Part shown: piece by piece, positions 25,701 through 35,539 of the stretch | Numbering within the stretch: position 1 is the first letter of the stretch | How the letters are laid out: every line of letters starts with the position of its first letter | Origin: Sabellastarte sp. h YS-2021 | Lineage: Eukaryota > Annelida > Polychaeta > Sabellida > Sabellidae | DNA length: 64,000 nucleotides | NCBI GenBank assembly: GCA_964017235.1 | Contig: OZ024934.1 | Coordinates: forward strand, 76,784,706-76,848,705 | Direction: 5' to 3' | Notes under the pieces: generated by a model | Databases searched by the model: none | The model's input: the letters and a program-made list of their open reading frames with translations, nothing else | What the model was told of the DNA's origin: nothing | Translations under genes and position numbers: made by a program

Positions 25701-28700
25701 TATATGATATTTGTAAATTTATTTAATTTAATTTAATAATTTATTAAACTATTTTAACTACATATGAAAAGTACTATATAGTCAATGAAATATACTATAA
25801 ATAAACTGTCTTTGTCAAATATACAGCATTAACTCTGTATCTGCATTTAAAATTGCATTCTTCCCTTATTTCCTGTCTAAACGTAAAGTCAAGAGATAAA
25901 GCTCCACTCACACTGTATATGGCATTGCCTATGTTTATTGCACATGGTGTGATTCCTTTGCTTTCCATGGACACTCACTCAAAAGTTTTTAAATGTTTAT
26001 AAATTTCCTGCCTACTATAGGTAGAAGCAAGTTCTGTAGGAGAACTGAGGGGGTGTCCTGTCATTTCTGTGGTTCTTTCTGCTAGATAACCACCACGTTC
26101 TATGACATTATGCCTCTTTCTGTGTATCAAATCAAGTCACATGTTTTTAGTTGCATTGAAGTATCTTCACAGCATCTTCAATATATATTTTTCTCTGACC
26201 AATGTTCTCCCAATTTCTTCTGGGGTCAGAAACTACAAGCAAATGGGTTTACAGTATTTTGGTTGTGTATTGATGTGGTACAGTCCATTGTCTTGGTTAT
26301 GTATTTTGGCATGATTTGGTGGGATTCGCATTTGGGTAGGATGCCTTTGATACAGCACAGAACACCATTTGTGTACAGGTGCAGTTTTAACATGTTAGAA
26401 ACAGCAATAACATGCTAAAATGCTGTGCTAAAATGTACATACTGGAGAGGTGAAAGGGGAATAGACATATGGCATAGCCCATTCTTCAATATGCACTAGC
26501 CCTTTGTAGAGCCACAAGATGAGGTTGTGAAGTTGAAATGAAATACAAACTTTTTATTTTTTTTTATTTATTTGGGTTTAATGTCGTTTTCAACACTGTA
26601 TGAGTCATATCACAACAAATTGCCTGTCATCAGTAAGCAACTTCCAACTTTCCCATATAGGGTCCGTGGTTTAAACCACATACCTCAGAGGTGAAAGGGC
26701 AGAGTACAAGCTTGAGACGCAGTGGTGAAATGTCCAATTCCTCCACTCACCTTATGTTGCCATATTATAACGAAGCATGACTGAGTCACAACCTTACATA
26801 CACTGTGGACCACACGTACAGCTACTGTATTAAACACTCCATCTGCGCATGCTCATGGTGAGATAGTCAGTGGCAGAAATTTTAAACATTCTTAGAACTT
26901 CCATAGAAAGTGCAAAGTATAGGACATTTTGTCACTATGCCACAAGCTCACATACGGATGTCAGATGGTATTTGAAGGACTGGAGCATTTTGACAAATGC
27001 CTTCTACCGCAGGATGTACCGCTTGTAATGTCATTGGGTTATTAGCAACAGTAATTTCTATTATTACCTCAGCCAAGGAAGTATTAAATTCATATACGTT
27101 TATTTGTTTGTCTATTTATATGCTAGCAAGGTTATCAGTGGCCCAGTGATTAGCCAGTTTGGGCATCTAATCACAGGCTGTCACCTCTGTGTGGGTTCGA
27201 CTCCCACAAGTGACAATGATGTGGACGTGTCCCAATATGACCCTGGCTGTTGAATGGGAGATAAAAACACCAACTTTGAACTTATATAGCACGATTACAC
27301 AAATACTACTGGTCAGAATGGGAAGAGGGACAATTAAAAGGATAACCACCCGAATACAATAAACTATATCAAAGATCCTGTTTTTCCCCATTTACTTAGT
27401 CCCAAGTCACTTAGTAAATAAATCGTACATGGCTTGGCAGAGGTATGCGCTCTATGAATGATTTTTTTTTGTATTAGAACAACTACACTGATTTTTGTTT
27501 TATCATTCTAATGTCAGAATGTAATACCAGAAAAACTATGGGCACATTTCACCTTCTTTACTCATTTTGCTCATCCAATTGGAGATGTTTCTAACAAGAT
27601 GCACAGCTTCGTCTGGAGTCGTGTGAACCCTGATTTTATGGTGACAACAATCTGAGTAACACAGTAATTATATAAATAGATCTCAGTGCTTTTATTCAAA
27701 CAATTTTTAAAAAACTCCCATTCCTTTCAGACTTGCATACCTCATCCATCAAAACTAGTACCTTTCATGACAAAGCAATAAAAATGGTTGTAACATATTT
27801 CCTGTCTGCAAAAAAAAAGTTGATCTTTCTTTATTCTCTACAGAAAATTTTATTGAAAATCAAGAAAAATAAAGGACTCATTTATTTCCATTTCAACTGG
27901 AATATTGCAATAATAAAACACCTGTTTTTTCATAGTTGTAGATATAACATTGAAAATTATGCCTTCATCTTCCCCCCTTTCTCCAGGTAAAACATGTTTT
28001 CTCCATTTATCATTTTTGTATGAGAGATTTTCATTTGAGTGAATTTTATAGATCGAGACTGCTGGAACATGACTTGAGAAATTGCATAATTCCCACTGCA
28101 AGACAACAATAAAAACACATTATGGGAAAAAAGTAATGAAACAACATAAAACTCGATTTGATTTAAAATTAACAGAATTCAATAGACATTTGACATCAGT
28201 TGTAAATGGATAATCGAACGTCTTTGCTTGGCGAAGGTTTTCCATTACCAATGATCTTTCAAAGTAATGACTTATTAGATTTATGAGGTGTAATATGTGT
28301 ATAACTGATATCCTAAAGTCAAACAGTAAGATTGATTTTAAGAAACAAGATATTCTCTTTAGAGTTCCTGCGACAACGTATTTTGTGAATCAAGCCCTCA
28401 ATGTGCTAACCATTCTTACACAGTTTCTCTGAAGTTTTCATCATTCTGTTCTTTTCACTATATTTCATTTCTATCACTTTATACAATTAAACCTTAAAAT
28501 GTGGTTTATAATGGGTATTATATATAAGTATATAATGTGAAAAGAGAGACCTTTACTTGCAATTTAGCAGGTGTTTTAAAAATCTGGTATTTTAAAATCA
28601 ATAATTTAACCTATTATGGGAAAATAATTGTGGTTAGACTTTTCCAGTATATAACTTGAATTTCTTCAGTGCTTGAGTATTGAGTAGACATCATACCTTC

Positions 28701-31700
28701 TTTAAGATTTATGGTCCGGTCACACTTTACCTTATACTTGGATCTGTACATATTTGTCTTCCATTTAATGACCATGTCTTTGTGGCTCTGAAAGGAGATC
28801 CTTGTATATGGGTAGGATACACTGAAGAATGAGCTCCATCAACCTCCATACCCTCAAGCGTTTGTACTTCTCATACTCAAAGTAATATTTAACCCATCCT
28901 GACAATACAAGTGCAGCCAAAGTTCTAGTTACTGATATTCCCCTAATACTCTATTCACACTACAGGCTGTGCGTCCTGCGGTTAAAGGTCTTACTTGACT
29001 GCGGACTGCCTCAAAGGATGCCCCATACCTTCTTAAATTTGGTGTATCATTCAAACAACAGCCGGTATAACGCATGGTTATAGGCGTTGGGCGAAACGCC
29101 CCTGTCCTTCAACTGCCATGTGACACAGAGGAGAAATGTCCATTTACTTCTACTCGCCCTTATGTCACTGTGTTACGCCGGAAGACAACAGAATCACAAC
29201 TTTATATACACCATGGACATACACCATCAGTCACTCTAGCAAGAGATTCATGCTCACATGTGTCTTCACATGCCCGTGGTGCGAAATTAAGAGGTGGAAG
29301 TTTTAAACATTTTGAAACTTCTGTAGGACGCGCAAGGTGATGGACGTTTCACCACTGTATCACAAGGTCGCATACAAACCTCGGACGGTATTTGAAGGAT
29401 AGGCACATTTTGCCTAATGCCTGTAACTATGGGTTATACTTCCTGTAGTATAAATGTGGTATAACTGAGAGCCAGAATGTCAGAGATGGCCAATTATCAA
29501 AGTCACTGGGGTTCTATAGCCTGCATCTGAGGACAGGACTCAATGACAGAGAACTGCCATTTTAAGTGGTCATCTGAATAGCTATGTATATATATATATA
29601 CTTTTAATTGGGACTGAACCCATGCCCTTTGTGTTTAAAACACAGTGTGTTACCAGCCTGGAAAGTTTAAGAGCTAAGATCCTATATGTTGTGACCAACC
29701 ATGAGTATGTCTTACATGCTCTTATGAGGGGCCACGGTGGCAGAGTGGTAACACTCTCGCCTCCCACCTCTGAGGCCGGGGTTCGATCCCCGTGACGGCC
29801 TTAAGTGGGAAAGCTGGTAGTTGCTTGCCGTTGGTCGGCAGTTTACAGTACACAACCCTAGCGAACTCTATGTACTGGTTTCCTCTGCCCTTCCAACTAC
29901 CCGTCGTGATATGACCTGTATAGTGTTGAAAGTGACGTAAAACCCCAAATAAATAAATAAATACATGCTCTTATGAGTGAAATTCATACCAAAGACCAGA
30001 AAAGTTGGAGCAAAGTAGTCATTTGCTAATCTCGATACCCACTCAATAAAATAATAAAATTCTATTCTATTCTCTACTTTTATTATGCTTAATCTCTGCC
30101 AGGCAGACTCTAATTTCTAAATCCAATTTCAAAAATCATCTGTCAATTGCCGTTGCCAAGTCCAGTACAATCGAGACACCAGATAGTGTGTATGCTAAGT
30201 TGGGAATGCCTTTTTTAGAAATATGATCTAACCTTTTCCTGAAAGTGGCGAGAGTTGGGGCAGAGTGGACCTCATGAAGCAAATCATTTCAAAGCTTGGG
30301 AGCATCAAAAGCAAAGTTGTGGTCAAACTGTTTTTTTATTTATGTACAGATGGGCTGAATTAAGGAACCTCCAAGAACCTTTTTAAAACTGTGACTTATT
30401 TTATATCAAATACCATACAAGTTGAAATTTTCACTAGATACTAATTTTAGCTATTTTAGCTAATAAGCTTAAATGACGAAAATTAATTTGTAGTGAAAAA
30501 TCAAATTTCTATTCATCTCTCAAGTAGATTCTAGCCGTTAGTAAAAATTAATCCCAGTGCATTTCTCAAAAAAAAGAAGAAATGGCAAATCTTTCTTCTA
30601 TCTAAAATTTCTACTGTTACAGTAGTTAAGTGTGGTAGACTACTTGTTATACATATGTGAAGTAAAAGGAAAGACTTGATCAAGTGAAATACTGTCAATA
30701 GAAATGATTATTTTAATGCAGACATATTTAATATCAATTGAAATAAAATATGAATTTAAATAAAAATAGCCTCCAACTGCATGTTACAACTGAATCCATG
30801 CCTTATATTTATAACTTTAAGGAGACCCAAATTTAGAAATAGTGCACATCTTAAATCTATTTCTATTTGAGACATAAGGTGAACAGACACATCAATAAGT
30901 ATCATATCCACTCAAAATGAATGAGTTTTTAATAGTTCATGAAATTCAATTTTATCAGTGTACCTTCTGATGAATTTACAAATGACAAATTGACTTTTGA
31001 TTAATTCATATTCAAAAAGGAACTCAAAGAAGAACAAAAATAAAAACAACAGACAACCTGTGTCACCTGTGCAAGACATTCTGCAAAATTATTCTCAACG
31101 GTCATTGTCAGCTCAGTCTGAATGACCCTACTGCTGTTGAGTCCCAACTCGTTATCTGGAACATCTTGAGATTGGGAGTCCCATCTTGAGTTTGGGCTGC
31201 CCAGACTTAAAATATTTACCCAGAAAAGTGGCATGGATCTGCCAAAGAAATCAAAAGATGGGTCTAGGTCAAACTTAGATCCCATTAAACTTTGAGAGTG
31301 ATGTGGATCATCATATGGATACAAAAACATAAGCAGGATTTTTCCATTTATTTATTATCACCTGCTTTGGCGGTGGTGTTCGCTCCATGAGGGCTCTTGT
31401 TTTTAACCTTAGTTTGTGCAGTCCAAACTTGAGATGTTTTGCACAGTCCATAGATATTTGTTCAGATGATTGCGAGTTTGTGCAAAGGCGATCTCGAGAT
31501 GTTCCCGATTGTGAGATGAGTACTAGTACTATAATTATATGTAAAAACTAGAGGATATTTCACAAAACTAAGAACAGAATGACCTAGCTTATATCTTTAG
31601 AATATATCTTTAGGCCAAAGTTCATGTAACCAGATTTTTAATTTTAGCACCAACCATAGGCCAATCAGATTGATGATCAATGAAACAAGATATTTGCCTA

Positions 31701-34700
31701 GATTTGCGCCTTAGAGTCTGCCTTTGCAGAGATTTAGCGCTATAAAAGTTCAGAATAGAATTATATTGAAAATAAAATTAACGTGAAGAAAGCATGGTTA
31801 AAATGGTAACTAAAATTCAAGCTTGCATTTAATTATACTAATACCTATTGCATATATTTATATCAGCTATATGATGAAATACTCTACATGTGTTGTGAAT
31901 ATGCTTAGTACCCTCTTATACTTGTAATATTATTGTTCATGTTAAAAAGTGACACATAAATCCAACAGAGGAACTTAATGTGCTTGATGCCAAGATTAGG
32001 CTAATGCATGTACAGAATATGAATCCATCTCAACTGCAGTAAAATAAAATACACATATTTGATAATAACTGCAGCAAATAATATTCCATCGAAATCAGCA
32101 CTTTTATTACTGGGATAAAATGACTAAGGACCTACAAGACATACTTCCATTTGCAATGTTTTACGTATGTGACACTTTGCTTTTTATTGAGTTAAATTTA
32201 CTTTGTAAGAAACTCGTAATAAAACACTATAGAAAGTGTTAATTGATGAGATTTTTGAAGAAAACAAGCTCTCTGTTCTGTTTAGAAGCTTTTCACGGCT
32301 ACCTTTCTTTTAAATGGCTACAGCTTTATGTTTTTAAGAAGAGAAAGCAACTAATGGTCCCATTGTAAAAGGTCGTCTGCTTGTCGCCACTTCAGAATAA
32401 CAATCACAATTGGTTCTTTTTAAGCCTTTTATGTAATTTTAATTCTTGTCTTTGTTTTTTGTCTCCTTAAATAAAGTAGCATCTTGAATATAAATAAAGA
32501 GGTGCAGACAGATAGACAGACCTTAATGGGAAATGATTGTAATTTTCTAGTTTTCTGATTAAGTTTGAAGAACATTTTTCAGGGAAGAGATTTATAAACT
32601 TGGTATTGTCAGAAAAGAAAAAAATAAGAAAAAAAGTGTTCAAAATGAATTCATTGAATTTAGTAGTAATTATGTTCATCTTATAGATTTATTGATAGCG
32701 GAATTCAATAATGAGTTAAGGTAAACCACAATGATGTAGCTAGAATTCTCTAACAGACAAAAGAACTAGAGCTTGCTAAAAATGAGATTGGAACCCAATT
32801 CCATCAGATCTATGAGATCTGTAAAACTGACAAACTGTATGTACTGGTTTCCTCCACCCTTCTAACTACCTGTTACAATGTAACCAAAGCAAAAGTACAG
32901 GGTTTGATGCCAAATACTAAAGAAGGAATTTAGCTTCAAATCTAATCAATTTTAAAATAGCACTGAGACAAATTGGAATCTTAAGTTTGACTGTTCATAT
33001 TTAAAACTATGTGAATAAAAATGTTCTATTTTAAAGGTTGGGTAAATGTTTAGGAACTTAATGTTTTAACACTTAGTTTATTTCAACACCTGACAAAAAG
33101 AACTCACAATTTTAATACAAGGGTGCAGAGCATATATGAGAAACGGATTTCCATGCTAGCAAAATAATTTGATCAATTGTTGCATGAACATTTATATTAG
33201 TTGCATTTTATTAGCATCATTAAACAAATTTATCTGTTATATGTATCTTACCAACACGATCTAACTGGTTTTAGGCCTTACAATTGAAAGTAACTGACAA
33301 AATAACTTATCTATCATATAGCTGCATCTGTATCTACTTAGGGCTTACCCCTAAGTTGGGCTCTTACACCTTCGCTGATCCAATACTAGTTTGGATTAAT
33401 AAGAGGACCTTAAATTTCGCAAAAAAATCCATATAAAGTAAGTTTACACATACGTGGCACTCTGCTTGAATATAAATAATTAAAAGTGTTGCTTCATGAA
33501 TATTGTACTTAACTCTGTTTCAACCAAAATACAAAGATATGTTCAATTATTTAAGATGTGTATCTAAATTTTGACATAATTTTCACCAAGCATTTGATAG
33601 GGGGAGAGGCTTGAAATCTGATATGCTTCGATTTCAAAATCTAAAAGGTACTGGATTAAAAACTTAATAAACTTTTGAGAAATGACACTATACTACCTTA
33701 GGCAAGCTTATCGTTTACAACCGATTATTAAAACAATAGCCAACTTCCAAGGAGCGGAATTGTTTTCTTTGATTCCCTAGAAATAGGGGAAAATATAATC
33801 AAGTGATTACTTAAAGAGTATCTGGCAAATTAGCATCAAAGGTAAACAAAAGCCACCCATTTCATCATATTGAATGATATTTTAATGTACATATAATGCG
33901 TTGATTAAATTTAACTTCTGTTGTAGATTAGTCATGGACTATTCAATTCATTAAAACAAAAGACATCCTCACTGGAGGATTATTATATAATTACCAGCAA
34001 GAAATTAAACTTAAATGAGTGCACTCATCCACAAGTAAAACAAATCAACATCAATTAAGAATTATATATCCAATTCAGAAATCAAAAAAACAATGACACA
34101 CATATGAACATCAAAGAAAACAGCTGTATTTACTCTGTCCAGATAGGTTTTGAAATAGTCAGGCCTTTTCAAAACCAAATGAGATTTTGAAATGGTCAGA
34201 TAAATTATTTGGCAGTTTCAAAACTGCCAATGGCCATTTTGAAATGGCCAGAGTTGTAAAATGGTCATGAACAGCTATAATAACACTTTTACATTTTTTG
34301 ATACATAAAAACAATGTTTTTTTTCTAACTTACCATTTTTGACACACACTGGATCACTGGCTCCTCCCAAGATGGCGCTGATGCCAAACTTCAAATCACG
34401 TGACTCTCCCGATTCTGACTTGGGACTATGCTGTGTTGGACTATGGTCTCTTAGGGTAAAGTTTATTCTGTCTGGACTCTGTCTGTGTGCTGCCTCCAAC
34501 ATCAAGTGTCTTTGCAATGCATCTGGACTTTGCGATAATGACGGATGACTAAGAGACTGTGGTGTACCTTCCGGAGACTGTCTTCTTTCCAATCCAAGAT
34601 GTCGGTAAAACTCTAACGTGTGCGGGTACAGGTGTTGCTTCCTGTCTGGTGACATTTCCTGTTTTGTGCTGGGTGATAGGTCCAACGGTTTGGGAGGTGT

Positions 34701-34883
34701 GGTGTTACCAAGAGAAATCTGTCCCTGAGATGTTGGACTTAGTTGGGACAGAGACTGTGCCTTGGATTTCAGAGTTTCTGGGTCACCAGACAATGGATAG
34801 AAAAACCCTGGATGACTCACAAAAGGATGTCTCATACTGTTCAGGTACATTGCTGAAGGTGAGAATAGATTGGCAGGAAGCAT
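22371..34883 (-). CDS. dbx: Dbx-class homeobox transcription factor (whole coding span, 4 exons)
   Basis: The coding sequence joins 34883-34334, 24131-23937, 23596-23397 and 22706-22371 (1281 nt, 426 residues). All introns are GT-AG with phases 1, 1 and 0, and the reading frame closes exactly. The homeodomain is at about residues 272-331. The run RGKPRRGMLRRAVFSD just before and within it, and KERELLSSGG just after it, are hallmarks of Dbx proteins; the recognition helix is VKIWFQNRRMKWRN with Gln50. Before it lie PLDLS (residues 66-70, the form of a CtBP-binding motif) and KFGISAIL (165-172, eh1-like, the form bound by Groucho). The last 30 residues are acidic and end EEINVS. Vertebrate Dbx factors are nuclear repressors that pattern interneuron progenitors; a neural role here is inferred from the family. 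I chose the ATG at 34883 because it has A at -3 and no in-frame ATG lies between it and a stop at about 34962-34964. A further 5' non-coding exon cannot be excluded. Confidence 0.95.
23021..23210 (+). mobile_element. SINE family A copy in dbx intron 3
   Basis: Head GGGACCTCAGTGGTACAGTGG-like and CTCCCACCTCTGAGG, body TTTACAGTGTAGGATG and CTAGTTTCCCCTGCCC, end TTGAAAGCCATATG. It is antisense to dbx. Confidence 0.78.
23397..23596 (-). CDS. dbx: dbx coding exon 3 (homeodomain helices 1-2)
   Basis: 200 nt with a TTACAG acceptor and a CAG/GTGAGT donor. Encodes SPLLNFPHAFSILSSI, the basic Dbx-specific arm GKPRRGMLRRAVFSD, and homeodomain helices 1 and 2 up to Gln44 (LGLKDSQ). The intron after Gln44 is at the 44/45 position, a site used by many homeobox genes. 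Confidence 0.96.
23937..24131 (-). CDS. dbx: dbx coding exon 2 (linker)
   Basis: 195 nt, flanked by a TTTCAG acceptor and a GTGAGT donor on the minus strand; phase 1 at both ends. Encodes a Pro/Ser/His-rich linker of about 65 residues (ESEKALPTPSTSSAF to FARPPFLPG) between the repressor motifs and the homeodomain. Being symmetrical in phase, this exon could be skipped without shifting the frame. Confidence 0.88.
24754..25049. repeat. Degenerate tandem repeat, about 79 bp x 4, in dbx intron 1
   Basis: Four diverged units begin near 24754, 24820, 24899 and 24978. Each starts CACAAACCCAATCA-like, has a TTGTATCA in the middle and CCTGATTGG-like near its end, often followed by TTTGCATA. The first unit is shorter (66 bp). 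Each unit therefore has an ATCA near its start and, in most units, an ATTGG-type motif near its end. It may be an old satellite fragment or a regulatory repeat. Confidence 0.7.
26225..26525 (-). repeat. Family C copy in dbx intron 1
   Basis: GTCAGAAACTACAAGCAAAT, CATTTGGGTAGGATGCCTTT and the reverse of ATTGAAGAATGGGC match other copies in the same order. Confidence 0.6.
26561..26697 (-). mobile_element. SINE family A fragment in dbx intron 1
   Basis: TTTATTTATTTGGGTTTAAT, CAACACTGTATGAGTCATAT and ACCTCAGAGG mark a reverse-oriented copy whose middle is deleted. Confidence 0.7.
26750..27045 (-). mobile_element. Truncated relic of the 20290-type MITE
   Basis: The reverse strand of 26960-27045 (TAACCCAATGACATTAC, GTACATCCTGCGGTAG, CCAGTCCTTCAAATACCATC) follows the left part of the MITE at 20290. 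The stretch 26787-26830 (CTGAGTCACAACCTTA, CTGTATTAAACACTCC) is the inverse of its middle. The other end is not recognisable. It lies in dbx intron 1. Confidence 0.65.
27131..27290 (+). mobile_element. SINE family B copy, best preserved
   Basis: Head GTGGCCCAGTGATTAGCC, B-box GGGTTCGACTCCCACAAGTG, body GTCCCAATATGACCCTGGCT. It is in dbx intron 1. Confidence 0.82.
28712..28885 (+). repeat. Family C fragment
   Basis: GGTCACACTTTACCTTATAC, TGGGTAGGATACACTGAAG and AATGAGCTCCATCAACC are shared with 42224-42560 and 13727-14120. Confidence 0.5.
28947..29461. mobile_element. MITE, TAA duplication (515 bp)
   Basis: Flanked by TAA (28944-28946 and 29462-29464), with inverted ends containing CACACTACAGG on the left and ATACTACAGG on the reverse of the right end. 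Its interior (CGAAACGCCCCTGTCCTTCAA, and the tract AGTTTTAAACATTTTGAAAC) resembles the MITE at 20290-20800. It lies in dbx intron 1. Confidence 0.85.
29470..29655 (-). mobile_element. SINE family D fragment
   Basis: AACTGCCATTTTAAGTGGTC, AATGACAGAGAACTG and GGGACTGAACCCATG match family D. The head and 3' part are lost and (TA)n has expanded inside it. Confidence 0.65.
29729..29961 (+). mobile_element. SINE family A copy, full length, 16-bp target duplication
   Basis: Best copy of the family in the window (233 bp). TACATGCTCTTATGAG flanks it at 29713-29728 and 29962-29977. The head has A-box-like TGGCAGAGTGG and B-box-like GGTTCGATCCCCG; the body runs to TTGAAAGTGACGTAAAACCCC and the tail is (AAAT)n. 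It is in dbx intron 1. The good match of the two duplications implies a young insertion. Confidence 0.93.
30190..30330 (-). pseudogene. 3'-terminal fragment of a non-LTR retrotransposon
   Basis: Reverse strand reads QFDHNFAFDAPKL, a stop where Trp is expected, then NDLLHEVHSAPTLATFRKRL, the same C-terminal segment as at 3740 and 42879. It is in dbx intron 1. Confidence 0.65.
31000..34333. other. Distal part of dbx intron 1, no gene seen
   Basis: AT-rich; apart from a SINE fragment at 32828-32885 I see no repeat. A reverse open frame at 31330-31001 has no recognised features. Confidence 0.45.
32828..32885 (+). mobile_element. SINE family A body fragment
   Basis: CAAACTGTATGTACTGGTTT and CCTTCTAACTACCTGTTA match the body of family A only. 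It is in dbx intron 1. Confidence 0.6.
34334..34883 (-). CDS. dbx: dbx coding exon 1 (N-terminal repressor region)
   Basis: Encodes residues 1-183 plus the first base of codon 184. It begins MLPANLFSPSAMYL, is rich in Ser, Pro and Gln, and contains repeated SP dipeptides that could be proline-directed phosphorylation sites. PLDLS lies at residues 66-70 and the eh1-like FGISAIL at 166-172. The donor on the minus strand reads AAAAATG/GTAAGT. Reading upstream of the ATG, the frame stays open for 22 codons but with no ATG, so the longer open frame beginning with TTG at 34949 is not preferred. Confidence 0.92.
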
Positions 34884-35003
34884 GTTGATGAATATCTGTT
34901 GTATTTCTGTCACTGGGTTAATTTGTCCTGAAGTATTTTGAACAAGCAATGTATGTGTATCCTATTCATTCAGTTAACAATGTACCCGTTTCTTTTTTCT
35001 TTG

Positions 35004-35539
35004 TATATAAACTCTCTATTCACTGCAACAGTATTATCTTTGGAAGTTTTTTTTAAATTTTTATTAACATTAAGCTTGTGTCTTCTCCATTTTCCCCGAA
35101 ATTTGCACGTCGGATTAAAGCTAAAACTTTGTGCTCACTTTGTCAACTTCCCTCAATATCTCTCACGAAGTTTAAATTCTGTTTCACAGCAATGTTTCTT
35201 GAACTATAACTGATAAAACTCCATTTTATAAATCATAAATACTTCCTTTCTCATTTTGAAACGATTACAGTCATGCAGGAAGCTGAATAAAATGAACTGA
35301 ATTAAAGTCACTTGATATATTCCTTTTAAATAATCCTCAACCACAATGCGTTTGAGATTTAAGTCTCTTCTTCTAAATCTAAAGTGATTTGCCCAGTTTT
35401 TTTTCTATTTATACTCCTAGTATTCTGTCAATATACTTCAAGCCTTTTGGCATCAACAGAAAGTCATTAAAGACATTCTCATATCAACGGCAAGCTTATT
35501 CCAAGTGAAGAATTCAATTGGCTATGGGATTCAGCCAAT
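35004..35539 (-). promoter_or_regulatory. Possible dbx promoter region (TATA-like and paired CCAAT boxes)
   Basis: On the dbx strand a TATATA lies at 35004-35009, about 120 bp before the chosen ATG. Further upstream an ATTGG (35517-35521) and a CCAAT (35535-35539) form an inverted pair 13 bp apart, a layout like NF-Y sites. The motifs are short and common in AT-rich DNA; assignment rests only on position and orientation. Confidence 0.25.

Noticed and set aside
29729..29800. tRNA gene
   Set aside because: A- and B-box-like sequences are present but there is no complete cloverleaf, and the same head recurs in many SINE copies.
31001..31330. 109-codon minus-strand frame in dbx intron 1
   Set aside because: No recognised family, alternative start codon and no matching splice sites found; kept as unexplained.
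34339..34888. Plus-strand open frames over dbx exon 1
   Set aside because: They are antisense to a well-supported coding exon and have no family features.
34884..34949. Upstream extension of dbx exon 1 by 22 codons starting at TTG
   Set aside because: The first codon is TTG, no ATG lies in the extension, and the next in-frame ATG at 34883 has a good context.
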